Source: an uncultured bacterium
GTDB taxonomy: Bacteria > Verrucomicrobiota > Kiritimatiellia > CAIKKV01 > CAITUY01
Reading direction: 5' to 3'
Length of the DNA stretch: 64,000 nucleotides
Assembly: GCA_903908715.1 (NCBI GenBank)
Contig: CAIVSY010000078.1
Span: 96,063-160,062, forward strand
The notes below the pieces were generated by a model. It did no database searches and was not told where the DNA came from. It saw nothing but the letters and a program-made list of their open reading frames with translations. The translations under genes and the position numbers were made by a program. Below are positions 1 to 8,372 of the stretch, piece after piece (positions within the stretch are counted from its first letter, which is position 1; every line of letters starts with the position of its first letter).

Positions 1-3000
1 GACCACGAGACTGTCAGGCCATTCGGCGGATTCAGCAGAACCGTGCTGACCCCGAACCGGCCCGACAAGGGAGTTGGCACCGCGGGATCCGTGCCGGCAA
101 CATATTCATTGCCATCAGACACCCCGTCGCCATCGCTATCGGACTGCCAGGGAGCGCACCCGCACTCCCCCTCAAGAGAGTCGGGCAACCCGTCTCGATC
201 CGAATCCATGGCGGTGTCAAAAATCCTTGCCGAGCCGCAGCCGTTGTCATCCGGGGCACCCACCATTGCCGTTTGTCGGTATAGATTCACCGCATGCCCG
301 AAATGATCCGCCGCGGCCGCATCCGGGGCAACGAGTTTCGCCTGCTGCATCCAATTGGAGCCACTGCGCACGAAGACGTAGGCAGCACCGGCATCCTCAC
401 CGCCCATATTGTGTCCACGCGCCCCAATCACAACCTGCCCCTCGGATGCCGCTAGTGAATATCCGAAATTGTCTCCTGCGTTTCCATCCTCAGGGCAAAC
501 ATAGGCCTGACAGGACCAGTTGGTCCCTTCCCCTACGTAGGCATAAGCGGCACCCGCCCCTGCTCCATAATCGGTGTTCCGATAAGGAGCCCCACACCAA
601 ACCGTCCTGCCCTTGACTGCGACGGACCAGCCAAAAAACGGATTCCCGGATGGCGCCAATGGTCCGGGGAAACATGCCTTATGGACCCAGCTAGTCCCCG
701 CTGCAGTATATACATGCACGTTGCCTATCGTTTGTACTCCGTTGGTGTTATGGTACGGCGCACCGACCACAATCGTACCGCCGTCCAGAGCCACCGCACT
801 TCCGAACCGGTCTCCCGCCTGGGGATCCGGAGCGACAAGGCGCGCCTCGAGCGCCCAGTTCGTACCCAATCGGCGATAGACATACGCAGCACCGGCAAAA
901 GATCCGACACCATCGGCATACTCCATGCAGGCACCAACCACCGTTAAATTTGTGCTTAACGCCACAGCACACCCGAATTGGTCGTTCGTCACCCCACCGG
1001 GGGCCTGGAACCGGGCCTGAAGGTTCCAGTTTGTTCCTGACCGCGTATAAACGTAGGCTGCGCCAAGGTCACTGAGGGACTCCAGATCGATCTTTGGACA
1101 TCCCACAATCGCAGTATCTTGAAACAACGCCACTGAAGATCCGAACCAATCATAGGCAGAAGCATCGGGAGGCATGAGAGTCGCCTCGGGCACCCAACTG
1201 GCACCAACTCGGGCAAAGACCTCGACCGATCCGGCATAGTCCCCCGCAGGCGTATCATCTTGCGGCACCCCAACAATTGCCCGGTCGTTGTATATGGCCA
1301 CAGCCCTGCCAAATTGGTCATTATATTCCCCTCCGGCAGGCTGCAGGCAAACGGCGGGCGCATTGGAACTGAATTGCACCAGGAGCGTAACCTCGCCGGT
1401 CGCCACCCCACCATTCCCGTCTGAAATGGCATAGGTGAAATGGTCGAGGCCGTGGAACTCTTGAGCCGACTCATAGGCAAGATTGGTCCAGCCGGGCTGA
1501 ATGACGACAGACCCGTATACCGGGTCCGTAACTCCTGTCAGCTGCAGGGGATCGTTTTCGGAGTCAGCATCATTGGACAGGACCCGCAAAACAACCACCC
1601 CGTTGGTCAGCACAAAATAGTCAGAGGCCACCGTTGGCGCATCATTGCAGGCCGTAACCGCAACCTCCACCCGGCCGGTATCAGTTCCGCCCTGCCCATC
1701 ACGGATGACATACGAAAACGAGTCTGCGCCATAAAAGTTGTCGGCAGGAGTGTAAAGCAGATTTGTGTTGCCCGCAGACACCTGAACCGCTCCATGTGCC
1801 GGAGAGGTCACGGAAAAGACGGTGATTGGGTCACCATCCACGTCCACGTCGTTGACCACAGCATGGATCAGGATGGGAGTATCCTCCATGGTTTCCACAC
1901 TGTCATCCACGGCCTGGGGCGGATCATTGGCCTTGATCACGACCACCGCAACCGTCGCGGTATCACTGGCGCCATAGGGGTCCGCGCTGACATAGGTAAA
2001 TGTATCCGTGCCGTAGTATTCAGCTGTTGGCTCATAGAGCAGGTTTGTGGATCCCGGCTGAATGGTGACAGTGCCGTGGGCGGGAGTTGTTGCACTGCCA
2101 ACCTGTAGGGCATCGCCATCCGGATCCGCATCATTGGCAAGCACAGGGATGAGTACCGGCGTGTTTTCGGCCGTGGATGCGTCATCGTTCGCCGCAACGG
2201 GCGGAGCATTCGTGCGTCCGGAAAAGAAATAAGTTGCACCGCTACAGTAGCCAAAAGGGCTGGCACCGTTGGCGCCCACCAGCACAGTATCGGCATAAAC
2301 CGCCGCCGAGCAGCCAAATGAATCAAAGTTTGTCCCCGCAATGGCGTACAGCGTCGTCTCACGGACCCAGTTGGTTCCCAGCCGGGAAAAAACATCCGCC
2401 TTCCCCGTTTGAGCACAAGCGGGACTTCCGGCAAATTTCGCCCCGACAATCGCCCGATTCCCATGCAAGGCAACGGAAGATCCAAACCGATCATTGCCCG
2501 TGTAGGGCAAGGCCGTCAGCTTCGCCTGTTGTGCCCAGTTTGTTCCCGTACGTGTGAAAACATACGCCGCCCCGGCGTAACTCCCCTTGTTCTGCGCACC
2601 AATAATAGCCAGATCACCCGAGAGGGAAACCGACTCGCCAAAATAATCCGTTGCCGCCGGATCAGCCGCCGTTAGCTTTGCCTGCTGTACCCAGTTGGTC
2701 CCACTGCGCACAAACACATAAGCCGATCCGCCATCCGTTGCCCCTGTGAGGTCATCCATGCATGCGCCAACAAGGATGGTATCCCCGTCAATCGATACAG
2801 CGCGTCCAAAAGCATCCAGGTTCTGTGTATCACTGCCACGCAGTTTGACACCCCGCACCCAGTTTGTTCCGCTTTGCATGAAAACATAAGCCGCTCCCAG
2901 GTTGCCTTCCGCCCCGACCACTAACGTGGTCTGATACAAACCGACGGAAAAACCGAAATGATCATAGGCGGTTGCAGTCCACGGAGTAACTCTCGCCTGC

Positions 3001-3461
3001 TGCACCCACCCCGCTCCGATCTTGGCGAAAACATAAACCGTTCCCACGTCCTGCGTCGTGCCATGGTTGTCCATATAGGCACCCGCTGCCAATATATCCC
3101 CGGCAAGAGCCACTGAATAACCAAAATAATCTTCATTGGTCGTGTCACCGCCGCACAATATGGCAGTCTGCGACCAATTAGTCCCTGCCCCCTCAAGAAC
3201 AAAGACCGCACCGCCATAACTCACCGGGATACTGTGCTGGTATGCGCCGACCACCGCACGGTTTGAACTCAGCGCTACCGAAGTTCCGAAGTAGGAGGAA
3301 TTCGTGATCCCAATTCCGGTAACCCGCGCCTGCGGCCAGTCTGCCAGAACCGTAACCGGGAGATGAGCCTGCTGTTCAGCCGACGCACGCCAAACCAGGA
3401 AGGGCAGCACACATAGCCAGCAAAAGAGCCGACATCTGTTTAGCCGAAAGAAGACACTCAT
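1..3461 (-). CDS. Secreted beta-propeller / cadherin-like giant protein (3' end beyond window)
   Basis: The frame is open from an ATG at 3461-3459 to the window edge, so at least 1153 codons are present and the C-terminus is missing. Residues 1-30 form a signal peptide with a likely cleavage after ASA. Residues about 45-415 hold seven FG-GAP-type repeats (pattern FGxxVAL...VGA followed by GAAYVF and GTNW). Residues about 417-697 hold three cadherin/VCBS-like Ig modules with NDxDxDGD calcium motifs. Seven more FG-GAP repeats follow to about 1070, then a thrombospondin type 3 stretch rich in DSDGDG. Seven repeats per block suggests two complete seven-bladed propellers flanking the Ig modules. 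The protein is probably exported and calcium-stabilised, acting in adhesion or at the cell surface; the ligand is unknown. No clear Shine-Dalgarno lies before the ATG. A TTGAGA/TAAACT pair ends only 7 nt upstream, so the mRNA may be nearly leaderless. Confidence 0.88.
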   Translation of the reverse strand, partial: MSVFFRLNRCRLFCWLCVLPFLVWRASAEQQAHLPVTVLADWPQARVTGIGITNSSYFGTSVALSSNRAVVGAYQHSIPVSYGGAVFVLEGAGTNWSQTAILCGGDTTNEDYFGYSVALAGDILAAGAYMDNHGTTQDVGTVYVFAKIGAGWVQQARVTPWTATAYDHFGFSVGLYQTTLVVGAEGNLGAAYVFMQSGTNWVRGVKLRGSDTQNLDAFGRAVSIDGDTILVGACMDDLTGATDGGSAYVFVRSGTNWVQQAKLTAADPAATDYFGESVSLSGDLAIIGAQNKGSYAGAAYVFTRTGTNWAQQAKLTALPYTGNDRFGSSVALHGNRAIVGAKFAGSPACAQTGKADVFSRLGTNWVRETTLYAIAGTNFDSFGCSAAVYADTVLVGANGASPFGYCSGATYFFSGRTNAPPVAANDDASTAENTPVLIPVLANDADPDGDALQVGSATTPAHGTVTIQPGSTNLLYEPTAEYYGTDTFTYVSADPYGASDTATVAVVVIKANDPPQAVDDSVETMEDTPILIHAVVNDVDVDGDPITVFSVTSPAHGAVQVSAGNTNLLYTPADNFYGADSFSYVIRDGQGGTDTGRVEVAVTACNDAPTVASDYFVLTNGVVVLRVLSNDADSENDPLQLTGVTDPVYGSVVIQPGWTNLAYESAQEFHGLDHFTYAISDGNGGVATGEVTLLVQFSSNAPAVCLQPAGGEYNDQFGRAVAIYNDRAIVGVPQDDTPAGDYAGSVEVFARVGASWVPEATLMPPDASAYDWFGSSVALFQDTAIVGCPKIDLESLSDLGAAYVYTRSGTNWNLQARFQAPGGVTNDQFGCAVALSTNLTVVGACMEYADGVGSFAGAAYVYRRLGTNWALEARLVAPDPQAGDRFGSAVALDGGTIVVGAPYHNTNGVQTIGNVHVYTAAGTSWVHKACFPGPLAPSGNPFFGWSVAVKGRTVWCGAPYRNTDYGAGAGAAYAYVGEGTNWSCQAYVCPEDGNAGDNFGYSLAASEGQVVIGARGHNMGGEDAGAAYVFVRSGSNWMQQAKLVAPDAAAADHFGHAVNLYRQTAMVGAPDDNGCGSARIFDTAMDSDRDGLPDSLEGECGCAPWQSDSDGDGVSDGNEYVAGTDPAVPTPLSGRFGVSTVLLNPPNGLTVSW

Positions 3462-3542
3462 GGTCCGAAGTTTAGTAATGAATCGTCCGTGTCTCAACAA
3501 CAATAGTTGCAGGATCCGGCAGGCTGAACCCAGCCATTCCGC

Positions 3543-3571
3543 TCGACACCTGCGCCACGTTGGGCTATACA
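3543..3571 (+). promoter_or_regulatory. Predicted sigma-70 type promoter of rfbB
   Basis: TCGACA at 3543-3548 and TATACA at 3566-3571 are separated by 17 nt. This would start transcription near 3578, just upstream of the GGAGGA ribosome binding site at 3585-3590. Prediction by eye from consensus similarity only. Confidence 0.45.
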
Positions 3572-3596
3572 TCCAGACATCTATGGAGGACCCAGC

Positions 3597-4625
3597 ATGA
3601 AACTCCTCGTAACCGGGGGCGCGGGATTCATCGGCAGTAATTTCGCGCGATACATCCTTGCCAACCATCCGGACGATTCTGTCGTAAACCTGGATGCGCT
3701 GACCTACGCCGGCAACCTCGAGAATCTGGCGGATGTCCAGGACAATCCCCGTTACACATTTATTCATGGAGACATCACATCCCACCGCGACATTTCCAAG
3801 GCCTTCCGGGAACACCCCATTGACGTAATCGTCAACTTCGCAGCCGAAAGCCATGTTGACCGCAGCCTGCACATGGGCCCCCGAGCCTTCATCCAGACCA
3901 ATATCCTTGGCACCCAGCTGCTTCTTGATGCGGCCCGAAAACATAAGATCCAGCGATTTCTCCAGGTTTCAACCGATGAGGTCTACGGCAGCCTGGGACC
4001 CGCCGGAGCCTTTACAGAGGAAACCCCTCTGCAACCGAACAACCCTTATGCGGCCACCAAGGCCGGCGCCGATTGCATGGTCCGCGCAGCAACTCATTCC
4101 CACGGCTTGGATTGCGTCATCACACGCTGCTCGAACAACTTCGGACCCTATCAGTTCCCGGAGAAACTTATCCCACTCATGATTTCCACGGCCCTCGAGG
4201 ACAAGCCGCTCCCCGTGTACGGGGATGGCCTCCATGTGCGCGACTGGATCTACGTTGCGGATCATTGTGCCGGAATTGATGCGGCCCTGAGGAAAGGCAA
4301 GTCCGGCGAGGTATATAATCTGGGCGGCAACTACGATGTCCCGAACATCCAGATAGTGAAAGGCATCCTGAAAATCCTGTCCAAACCGGAAAGCCTGATC
4401 ACCTTCGTCAAGGATCGCCCTGGCCATGACCGGCGTTACGCGATGAACAGTTCAAAGGCCCAACACGAACTCGGATGGAAACCCGCCCACCATTTCGAAG
4501 ACGCCCTGAAAACGACGGTTGAGTGGTATGTAGGCCACCCTGCGTGGTGGCAACGGATACGCAGCGGCGAATATCGCGAAGCGTATGAGAAACTTTACGG
4601 GTGGCGCAATGAGCAATGCCGTTAG
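3597..4625 (+). CDS. rfbB: dTDP-glucose 4,6-dehydratase
   Basis: Extended short-chain dehydrogenase converting dTDP-glucose to dTDP-4-keto-6-deoxyglucose, the first committed step towards rhamnose and other 6-deoxyhexoses. The 342 aa length is normal for the family. Visible are the NAD-binding GGAGFIG at residues 7-13, the catalytic TDE triad at 126-128 and the YxxxK pair Y151/K155. RSLHMGPRAF and CSNNFGPYQFPEK are typical RmlB blocks. GGAGGA lies 6 nt before the ATG. The rest of the rhamnose pathway (rfbA, rfbC, rfbD) is not in the window, and the glycan locus that might use its product begins about 40 kb away. The gene heads a unit with NUDIX, nadD and rsfS. Confidence 0.95.
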   Translation: MKLLVTGGAGFIGSNFARYILANHPDDSVVNLDALTYAGNLENLADVQDNPRYTFIHGDITSHRDISKAFREHPIDVIVNFAAESHVDRSLHMGPRAFIQTNILGTQLLLDAARKHKIQRFLQVSTDEVYGSLGPAGAFTEETPLQPNNPYAATKAGADCMVRAATHSHGLDCVITRCSNNFGPYQFPEKLIPLMISTALEDKPLPVYGDGLHVRDWIYVADHCAGIDAALRKGKSGEVYNLGGNYDVPNIQIVKGILKILSKPESLITFVKDRPGHDRRYAMNSSKAQHELGWKPAHHFEDALKTTVEWYVGHPAWWQRIRSGEYREAYEKLYGWRNEQCR

Positions 4626-5181
4626 CCCGTCCGCCAACCACAACTTGAAACCCTTGCCGGAACACACAATCAGTTCCCGCCTGGCCTTTTCCGGCCGGCT
4701 CCTGAAAGTTGAAGTGCTCGATGTGGAACTTGAACCGGGCGTGCGGGCGACACGGGAGATCATCCGTCACCCCGGCGCCGTCGCCGTGATTGCCGAGTGC
4801 CCCGGCAAGCGTTTCGTGCTAGTACGCCAGTTCCGGAAGGCGACCGAGCAGGCCCTGCTGGAAATCGTCGCCGGCGGACTGGAACCCAACGAATCCCCTG
4901 AGAACTGCGCTCGCAGGGAAGTCCTCGAGGAAACCGGGCATGAGGTTATCACCTTGCGCCGCCTCGGCTCCATTTATCCCACGCCGGGCTATAACAGCGA
5001 AATCATCCACCTTTTCCACGCCAATGTCTCGGCGGGACGGGCCACTCATCATAAAGGAGACCACGACGAGCGCATATGCGTGGAGTATTTCTCCCGGCAG
5101 GAAGTGGAAACCCTCATCCGGCAAGGCGCGATTCCAGACGCAAAAACCCTTTCCGCATGGCTCCTTTTCTCCATGCCGTAA
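4609..5181 (+). CDS. NUDIX hydrolase, probable ADP-ribose pyrophosphatase
   Basis: A 190 aa NUDIX protein. The NUDIX box at residues 89-111 matches GX5EX7REUXEEXGU (G89, E95, R103, E104, E107, E108, G110) and would bind the metal that activates water for pyrophosphate cleavage. The PTPGYNSEIIHLF block after the box is typical of ADP-ribose/NudF-type enzymes, so ADP-ribose hydrolysis is the best guess; other nucleoside diphosphate sugars remain possible. The frame is open from an ATG at 4585. The ATG at 4609 is preferred because it reduces the overlap with rfbB to 17 nt and gives a normal family N-terminus. Confidence 0.88.
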   Translation: MSNAVSPSANHNLKPLPEHTISSRLAFSGRLLKVEVLDVELEPGVRATREIIRHPGAVAVIAECPGKRFVLVRQFRKATEQALLEIVAGGLEPNESPENCARREVLEETGHEVITLRRLGSIYPTPGYNSEIIHLFHANVSAGRATHHKGDHDERICVEYFSRQEVETLIRQGAIPDAKTLSAWLLFSMP

Positions 5182-5229
5182 GATTATCATTGCGACATAA
5201 GGGTCAAATGAGCCAACATCCGGAAGATC

Positions 5230-5859
5230 ATGGAAGATCTGGCTGCCAATAACCGCATCGGAATCCTTGGAGGCACCTTCAACCCGGTCCACATGGGACA
5301 CCTCATCCTCGCCCAGGATGCCATGGAGCATTTTGAGTTGGGGCGTATCCTGTTCATGCCTTGTTCCCGTCCACCCCACAAACCCGACCGCGATCTTCTG
5401 CCTGCCGAGCACCGGATAGCCATGCTGGAGGCCGCAATCGAAGGAGATCTTCGCTTCCAGGTTTCAAGAATGGAAACCGACCGCGATGGAATATCCTTTA
5501 CCATCGACACGGCCCGCGAACTACACCGATTGCACCCGGCAGCGGAAATCACCTTCATCCTCGGCGCCGATTCACTTCTTGAATTACACCTGTGGAAGGA
5601 TGTCCATGAACTGCTCGCCCTTTGCCGATTCGTGACATTCACCCGCCCTGGCGCAGAATATGCGTCTCTCCAGGAAGCAGATCTCCATCTGCCCGCGTCC
5701 TCCCAGGAACGGCTTAAATCCTGCATCCGGATCGGACATACAGCCGATATTTCTTCAACCGACATCCGTTACAGGGTCGCGGAAGGCCTCGCAATCCGTT
5801 ACCTTGTGCATCCAGCTGTGGAAATGTACATTGCTGAGCATTCGCTCTACAGGAGATGA
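5230..5859 (+). CDS. nadD: Nicotinate-nucleotide adenylyltransferase
   Basis: Transfers AMP from ATP to nicotinate mononucleotide in NAD synthesis. The protein is 209 aa, the usual size. Visible are GGTFNPVHMGH with the nucleotidyltransferase HxGH (H21-H24), the PPHKPDRDLLP loop, and SSTDIR at 175-180 near the C-terminus, which corresponds to the ISSTxIR signature. The stop overlaps the first possible start of rsfS. A nadD-rsfS pairing is common in bacteria and supports both calls. Confidence 0.95.
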   Translation: MEDLAANNRIGILGGTFNPVHMGHLILAQDAMEHFELGRILFMPCSRPPHKPDRDLLPAEHRIAMLEAAIEGDLRFQVSRMETDRDGISFTIDTARELHRLHPAAEITFILGADSLLELHLWKDVHELLALCRFVTFTRPGAEYASLQEADLHLPASSQERLKSCIRIGHTADISSTDIRYRVAEGLAIRYLVHPAVEMYIAEHSLYRR

Positions 5860-5864
5860 TTCTG

Positions 5865-6200
5865 ATGGAAAGTCTAGATATGGCGCGCCATGCGCGGGAA
5901 GCCCTCCTCTCAAAGAAGGCGTCCGGGGTTCTGGTTCTTGATGTGCGGAAGATATCCCCCGTGACGGACTATTACGTCCTGGCATCCGGAGCCACCGCTC
6001 CGCAATTGAAGGCGATGGCCAACGCCGTCCACCGGCAATTCAAGGACGCTGGCACCCATCATTTCCGACGTTCCGGCATGCCGGAAGACGGTTGGATGGT
6101 ACTCGACTATGTCGATGTGGTCATCCACATCTTTCTGAAGGAAGTCCGCGAGTATTATGCCATCGAAGAGTTGTGGGCAGATGCTCCTCACGTTGAGTAA
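5865..6200 (+). CDS. rsfS: Ribosomal silencing factor RsfS
   Basis: Binds ribosomal protein uL14 on the large subunit and blocks subunit joining, lowering translation in starvation. The 111 aa protein has the family core: VLDVRKISPVTDYYVLASG, then GWMVLDYVDVVIHIF, then a C-terminal REYYAIEELWADAP. Two in-frame ATGs exist at 5856 and 5865. The second is chosen because AGGAG at 5851-5855 stands 9 nt before it but abuts the first. The last 80 nt run opposite the 3' end of the anti-sigma gene. Confidence 0.93.
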   Translation: MESLDMARHAREALLSKKASGVLVLDVRKISPVTDYYVLASGATAPQLKAMANAVHRQFKDAGTHHFRRSGMPEDGWMVLDYVDVVIHIFLKEVREYYAIEELWADAPHVE

Positions 6201-6732
6201 CCCCCTCCCCGAATTCCGCCGCGAAATCCATGTCCAACCCTTGCGTGGCAAGGATTTGTTCCGCAAGGGTCTCCAGGTCCGCGGTTGGCCATACGGATTG
6301 TGCATCCTCCTCCGGATCGATATCACCTTGCGTCATGGCATACATAAACTCGCTGACCGCAGCAATGCGTCTGCCGAGGGGCGTCTGTGCCGGCTGCCTA
6401 TTCCCGGATAAGACCCGCAAAGACGTCCAGACTCCAAGACAAAGCACAAGGCCTGCAGCGAGTGACAGCGTCATCCGCATGTAACGGATTCTTTCAAGGC
6501 CTCCAACCAAGCCCCGCTGCCGAGCCCCTGCCGCCAAGACCCTTTCAATCAAGGCAGACGAGGCAATCGGGGCCGAATCCTGAATCATTCCTTTCAGTTG
6601 AGATATATCCGAAGCGTACGTTCGACACGCCGGGCAACCAGCCAGATGATTCTCCTTGTCCCTGCACCGATTCGCACCCAGTTCACCGGCGTCATCCAAG
6701 AGTATTGCCTTTCTTGCATCCTGACAGTTCAT
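6121..6732 (-). CDS. Putative zinc-binding membrane anti-sigma factor
   Basis: A 203 aa protein starting at the ATG that overlaps the sigma gene stop (ATGA), with GGGAG just upstream. The N-terminus has an HxxxCxxC zinc anti-sigma motif (H29, C33, C36), a helical linker, one hydrophobic segment at about 86-107 and a C-terminal domain of about 95 residues. This layout suggests a membrane-anchored regulator that sequesters the adjacent ECF sigma factor; the signal is unknown. The C-terminal tail is basic and its coding sequence continues 80 nt into the opposite strand of rsfS. A longer in-frame ATG at 6858 lies inside the sigma gene and is not favoured. Confidence 0.8.
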   Translation of the reverse strand: MNCQDARKAILLDDAGELGANRCRDKENHLAGCPACRTYASDISQLKGMIQDSAPIASSALIERVLAAGARQRGLVGGLERIRYMRMTLSLAAGLVLCLGVWTSLRVLSGNRQPAQTPLGRRIAAVSEFMYAMTQGDIDPEEDAQSVWPTADLETLAEQILATQGLDMDFAAEFGEGVTQREEHLPTTLRWHNTRGLPSERCG

Positions 6733-7328
6733 TGAAGTTCTCCCTTCAAGGCTATCTTTCCCAAGCGCTTCCTCAAACTCGCCACCGCATACTGCATTCG
6801 TGCCAAGACCGTATTGATCGAAACCTTCTGCAACCGGGCAATTTCCCTGAAGGAACATTCTGCATTCATTCGCATAAGGAAGACTTCTCTCTGTTCAGCC
6901 GGCAGGGCAGAAACAGCCTCACCCACAAGAACCGCCATATCCCTCCGGCCTGCCTCCACTTCAGGAGTCACCCGATCATCCGCCATACAATCGCGCAATC
7001 TAACCCCTTCCATCCCTTCCACTTCCGCATCAATGCTGATATGATTCTTTGCTCTTCTCAATCGATCGACAACCAGATTCCTTGTTAACTGGAACAACCA
7101 GCCACGGAAATTACCCTTCCTGTATTCCGCTGCATTACGAATCACCTTCATCCACACTTCCTGAAAGATCTCGTCGGAATCCTGACTGTTCCCAACCATC
7201 TGATTAATAGTTCCATAGAGCATTCTGCGATACCGACCTACCAGCACAGCCAAGGCACTTGTATCCCCCCGCACGTATGCCCCCAGCAATTCCTCATCAC
7301 CCAATTCCTCTTGATCACTCCTCTCCAT
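6729..7328 (-). CDS. ECF-family RNA polymerase sigma factor
   Basis: A 199 aa sigma-70 family protein with regions 2 and 4 only. Region 2 includes DEIFQEVWMKV and the RGWLFQLTRNLVVDRLRR recognition segment; region 4 includes LPAEQREVFLMRMNAECSFREIA and a helix-turn-helix around VSINTVLARMQYA. It would direct RNA polymerase to its own set of promoters, controlled by the zinc anti-sigma protein encoded immediately downstream with a 4 nt overlap. It is transcribed away from rpsT. Target genes cannot be named from the window. Confidence 0.92.
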   Translation of the reverse strand: MERSDQEELGDEELLGAYVRGDTSALAVLVGRYRRMLYGTINQMVGNSQDSDEIFQEVWMKVIRNAAEYRKGNFRGWLFQLTRNLVVDRLRRAKNHISIDAEVEGMEGVRLRDCMADDRVTPEVEAGRRDMAVLVGEAVSALPAEQREVFLMRMNAECSFREIARLQKVSINTVLARMQYAVASLRKRLGKIALKGELQ

Positions 7329-7407
7329 ACGTACTCCGCATGCATCTATTCACAATAAACGGATCAAACTGCTCGATTATTTTATAGAATTTTATGGAAT
7401 TTACAGG

Positions 7408-7435
7408 TTGACTTGCCCAAGGCGACGGTTATTAT
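7408..7435 (+). promoter_or_regulatory. Predicted sigma-70 promoter of rpsT
   Basis: TTGACT at 7408-7413 and TATTAT at 7430-7435 are separated by 16 nt. Initiation near 7442 would give a leader of about 45 nt before the rpsT ATG. Strong consensus similarity. Confidence 0.65.
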
Positions 7436-7486
7436 AGCGCGGTTTTTGACCCATACAGGGTAACAGTGTAGCAAGGAAACAGAACT

Positions 7487-7750
7487 ATGCCGAATATCAA
7501 GAGTGCAGCCAAGCGCGCAGTGCAGGCAGAAAAACGCCGTCTGCGGAACCGTAGCACAAAGAGCGCCATCGCCACCGCCAAACGCACCTTCCAGACAGCC
7601 GTGCAGTCGAAGGACAAGAGCAAGGCGTTCCAAGCGTTCCAATCCCTTTGTTCGGTCCTCGACAAGTCTGCGAAGAGAGGCATTATCATGAAGAACACCG
7701 CCGATCGCGGAAAGGCGCGGGCCTCGGCCGCCTTGACCAAGATAGCCTGA
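7487..7750 (+). CDS. rpsT: 30S ribosomal protein S20
   Basis: An 87 aa, strongly basic protein opening with MPNIKSAAKRA, the hallmark N-terminus of S20, followed by KRRLRNRSTKSAIATAKRTF and a C-terminal GIIMKNTADRGKARASA block. It binds 16S rRNA during assembly of the small subunit. AAGGAAAC lies upstream of the ATG. It is a single-gene transcription unit between its own promoter and a strong terminator. Confidence 0.96.
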   Translation: MPNIKSAAKRAVQAEKRRLRNRSTKSAIATAKRTFQTAVQSKDKSKAFQAFQSLCSVLDKSAKRGIIMKNTADRGKARASAALTKIA

Positions 7751-7768
7751 TCCGGAGCCTTCAGACAA

Positions 7769-7809
7769 ACGCCGTGCGGCACATCGAGCCAGCACGGCGT
7801 TTATTTTTT
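7769..7809 (+). terminator. Rho-independent terminator after rpsT
   Basis: A perfect 9 bp stem (ACGCCGTGC at 7769-7777 with GCACGGCGT at 7792-7800) and 14 nt loop is followed by a T-rich tract to 7809. It lies 19 nt after the rpsT stop. It faces the end of lptE and could act weakly in the other direction. Confidence 0.85.
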
Positions 7810-7850
7810 CCTTTGGAGTCCCCGCGCGCCGTCCATCCAGATTCCCGGCC

Positions 7851-8372
7851 TCACCAATACTCCACGACTGTCCGAACAATGCGATGGGCAAGATCAGCCG
7901 CCGCATCCGGCAGGGCATCACGACGGGCACTGGGCAGATCCGCCAGCGCCTCAAAATCCTTGTATCCCTCAACCTTCGAATTCCTGGCCAGAACCTCCTG
8001 GCCAGGCAGTTTCTTCCACACGACATCGGCCACAAGCGTCAACCGGTATTCTTTCGCCGTAGTGGTCCTTTCGGAGCGGTAACGCAACGGTGTCAGGGTA
8101 TATTTCTTCAAAGTCACCTCCACCACCGTATCGGCCGTGGCGCGATCGCTGACCTTGAGGGATCCATCCTTCTGGAATTCCTGAATCGCGGCGCTGGTTG
8201 TCAATGTTTCCAGCCCCGGCTCTCCCGTCTCGTTCATGAATACCGGAACTGCAACAGAATGAACGCCCGGAGGAAGATTGTTCCCCAGTTTGTAACCAAT
8301 ACATCCCGACGAAAAGAGACCGGCAGCCAGCCACACAACCCCGACCGCCAAAAGACTTAAAATTCTCCTCAT
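7851..8372 (-). CDS. lptE: LPS assembly lipoprotein LptE-like
   Basis: A 173 aa lipoprotein with a signal peptide ending in the lipobox FSSGC (C24). The mature part starts GYKLGNNLPPGVHSVAVPVF, followed by ETGEPGLETLTTSAAIQEF, the pattern of distant LptE proteins. LptE plugs the LptD barrel that inserts LPS in the outer membrane. Its ATG overlaps the stop of the BamD-like gene by 4 nt, indicating translational coupling of two envelope-assembly factors. No lptD is present in the window. The family call rests on the N-terminal block and length, because LptE diverges strongly. Confidence 0.82.
   Translation of the reverse strand: MRRILSLLAVGVVWLAAGLFSSGCIGYKLGNNLPPGVHSVAVPVFMNETGEPGLETLTTSAAIQEFQKDGSLKVSDRATADTVVEVTLKKYTLTPLRYRSERTTTAKEYRLTLVADVVWKKLPGQEVLARNSKVEGYKDFEALADLPSARRDALPDAAADLAHRIVRTVVEYW

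Noticed and set aside
1..3461. FG-GAP and Ig repeats as a possible repeat array or CRISPR
   Set aside because: The periodicity exists at protein level only; the DNA units vary in length and sequence and lie within one continuous reading frame. No CRISPR-like direct repeat with unique spacers was noticed in the window.
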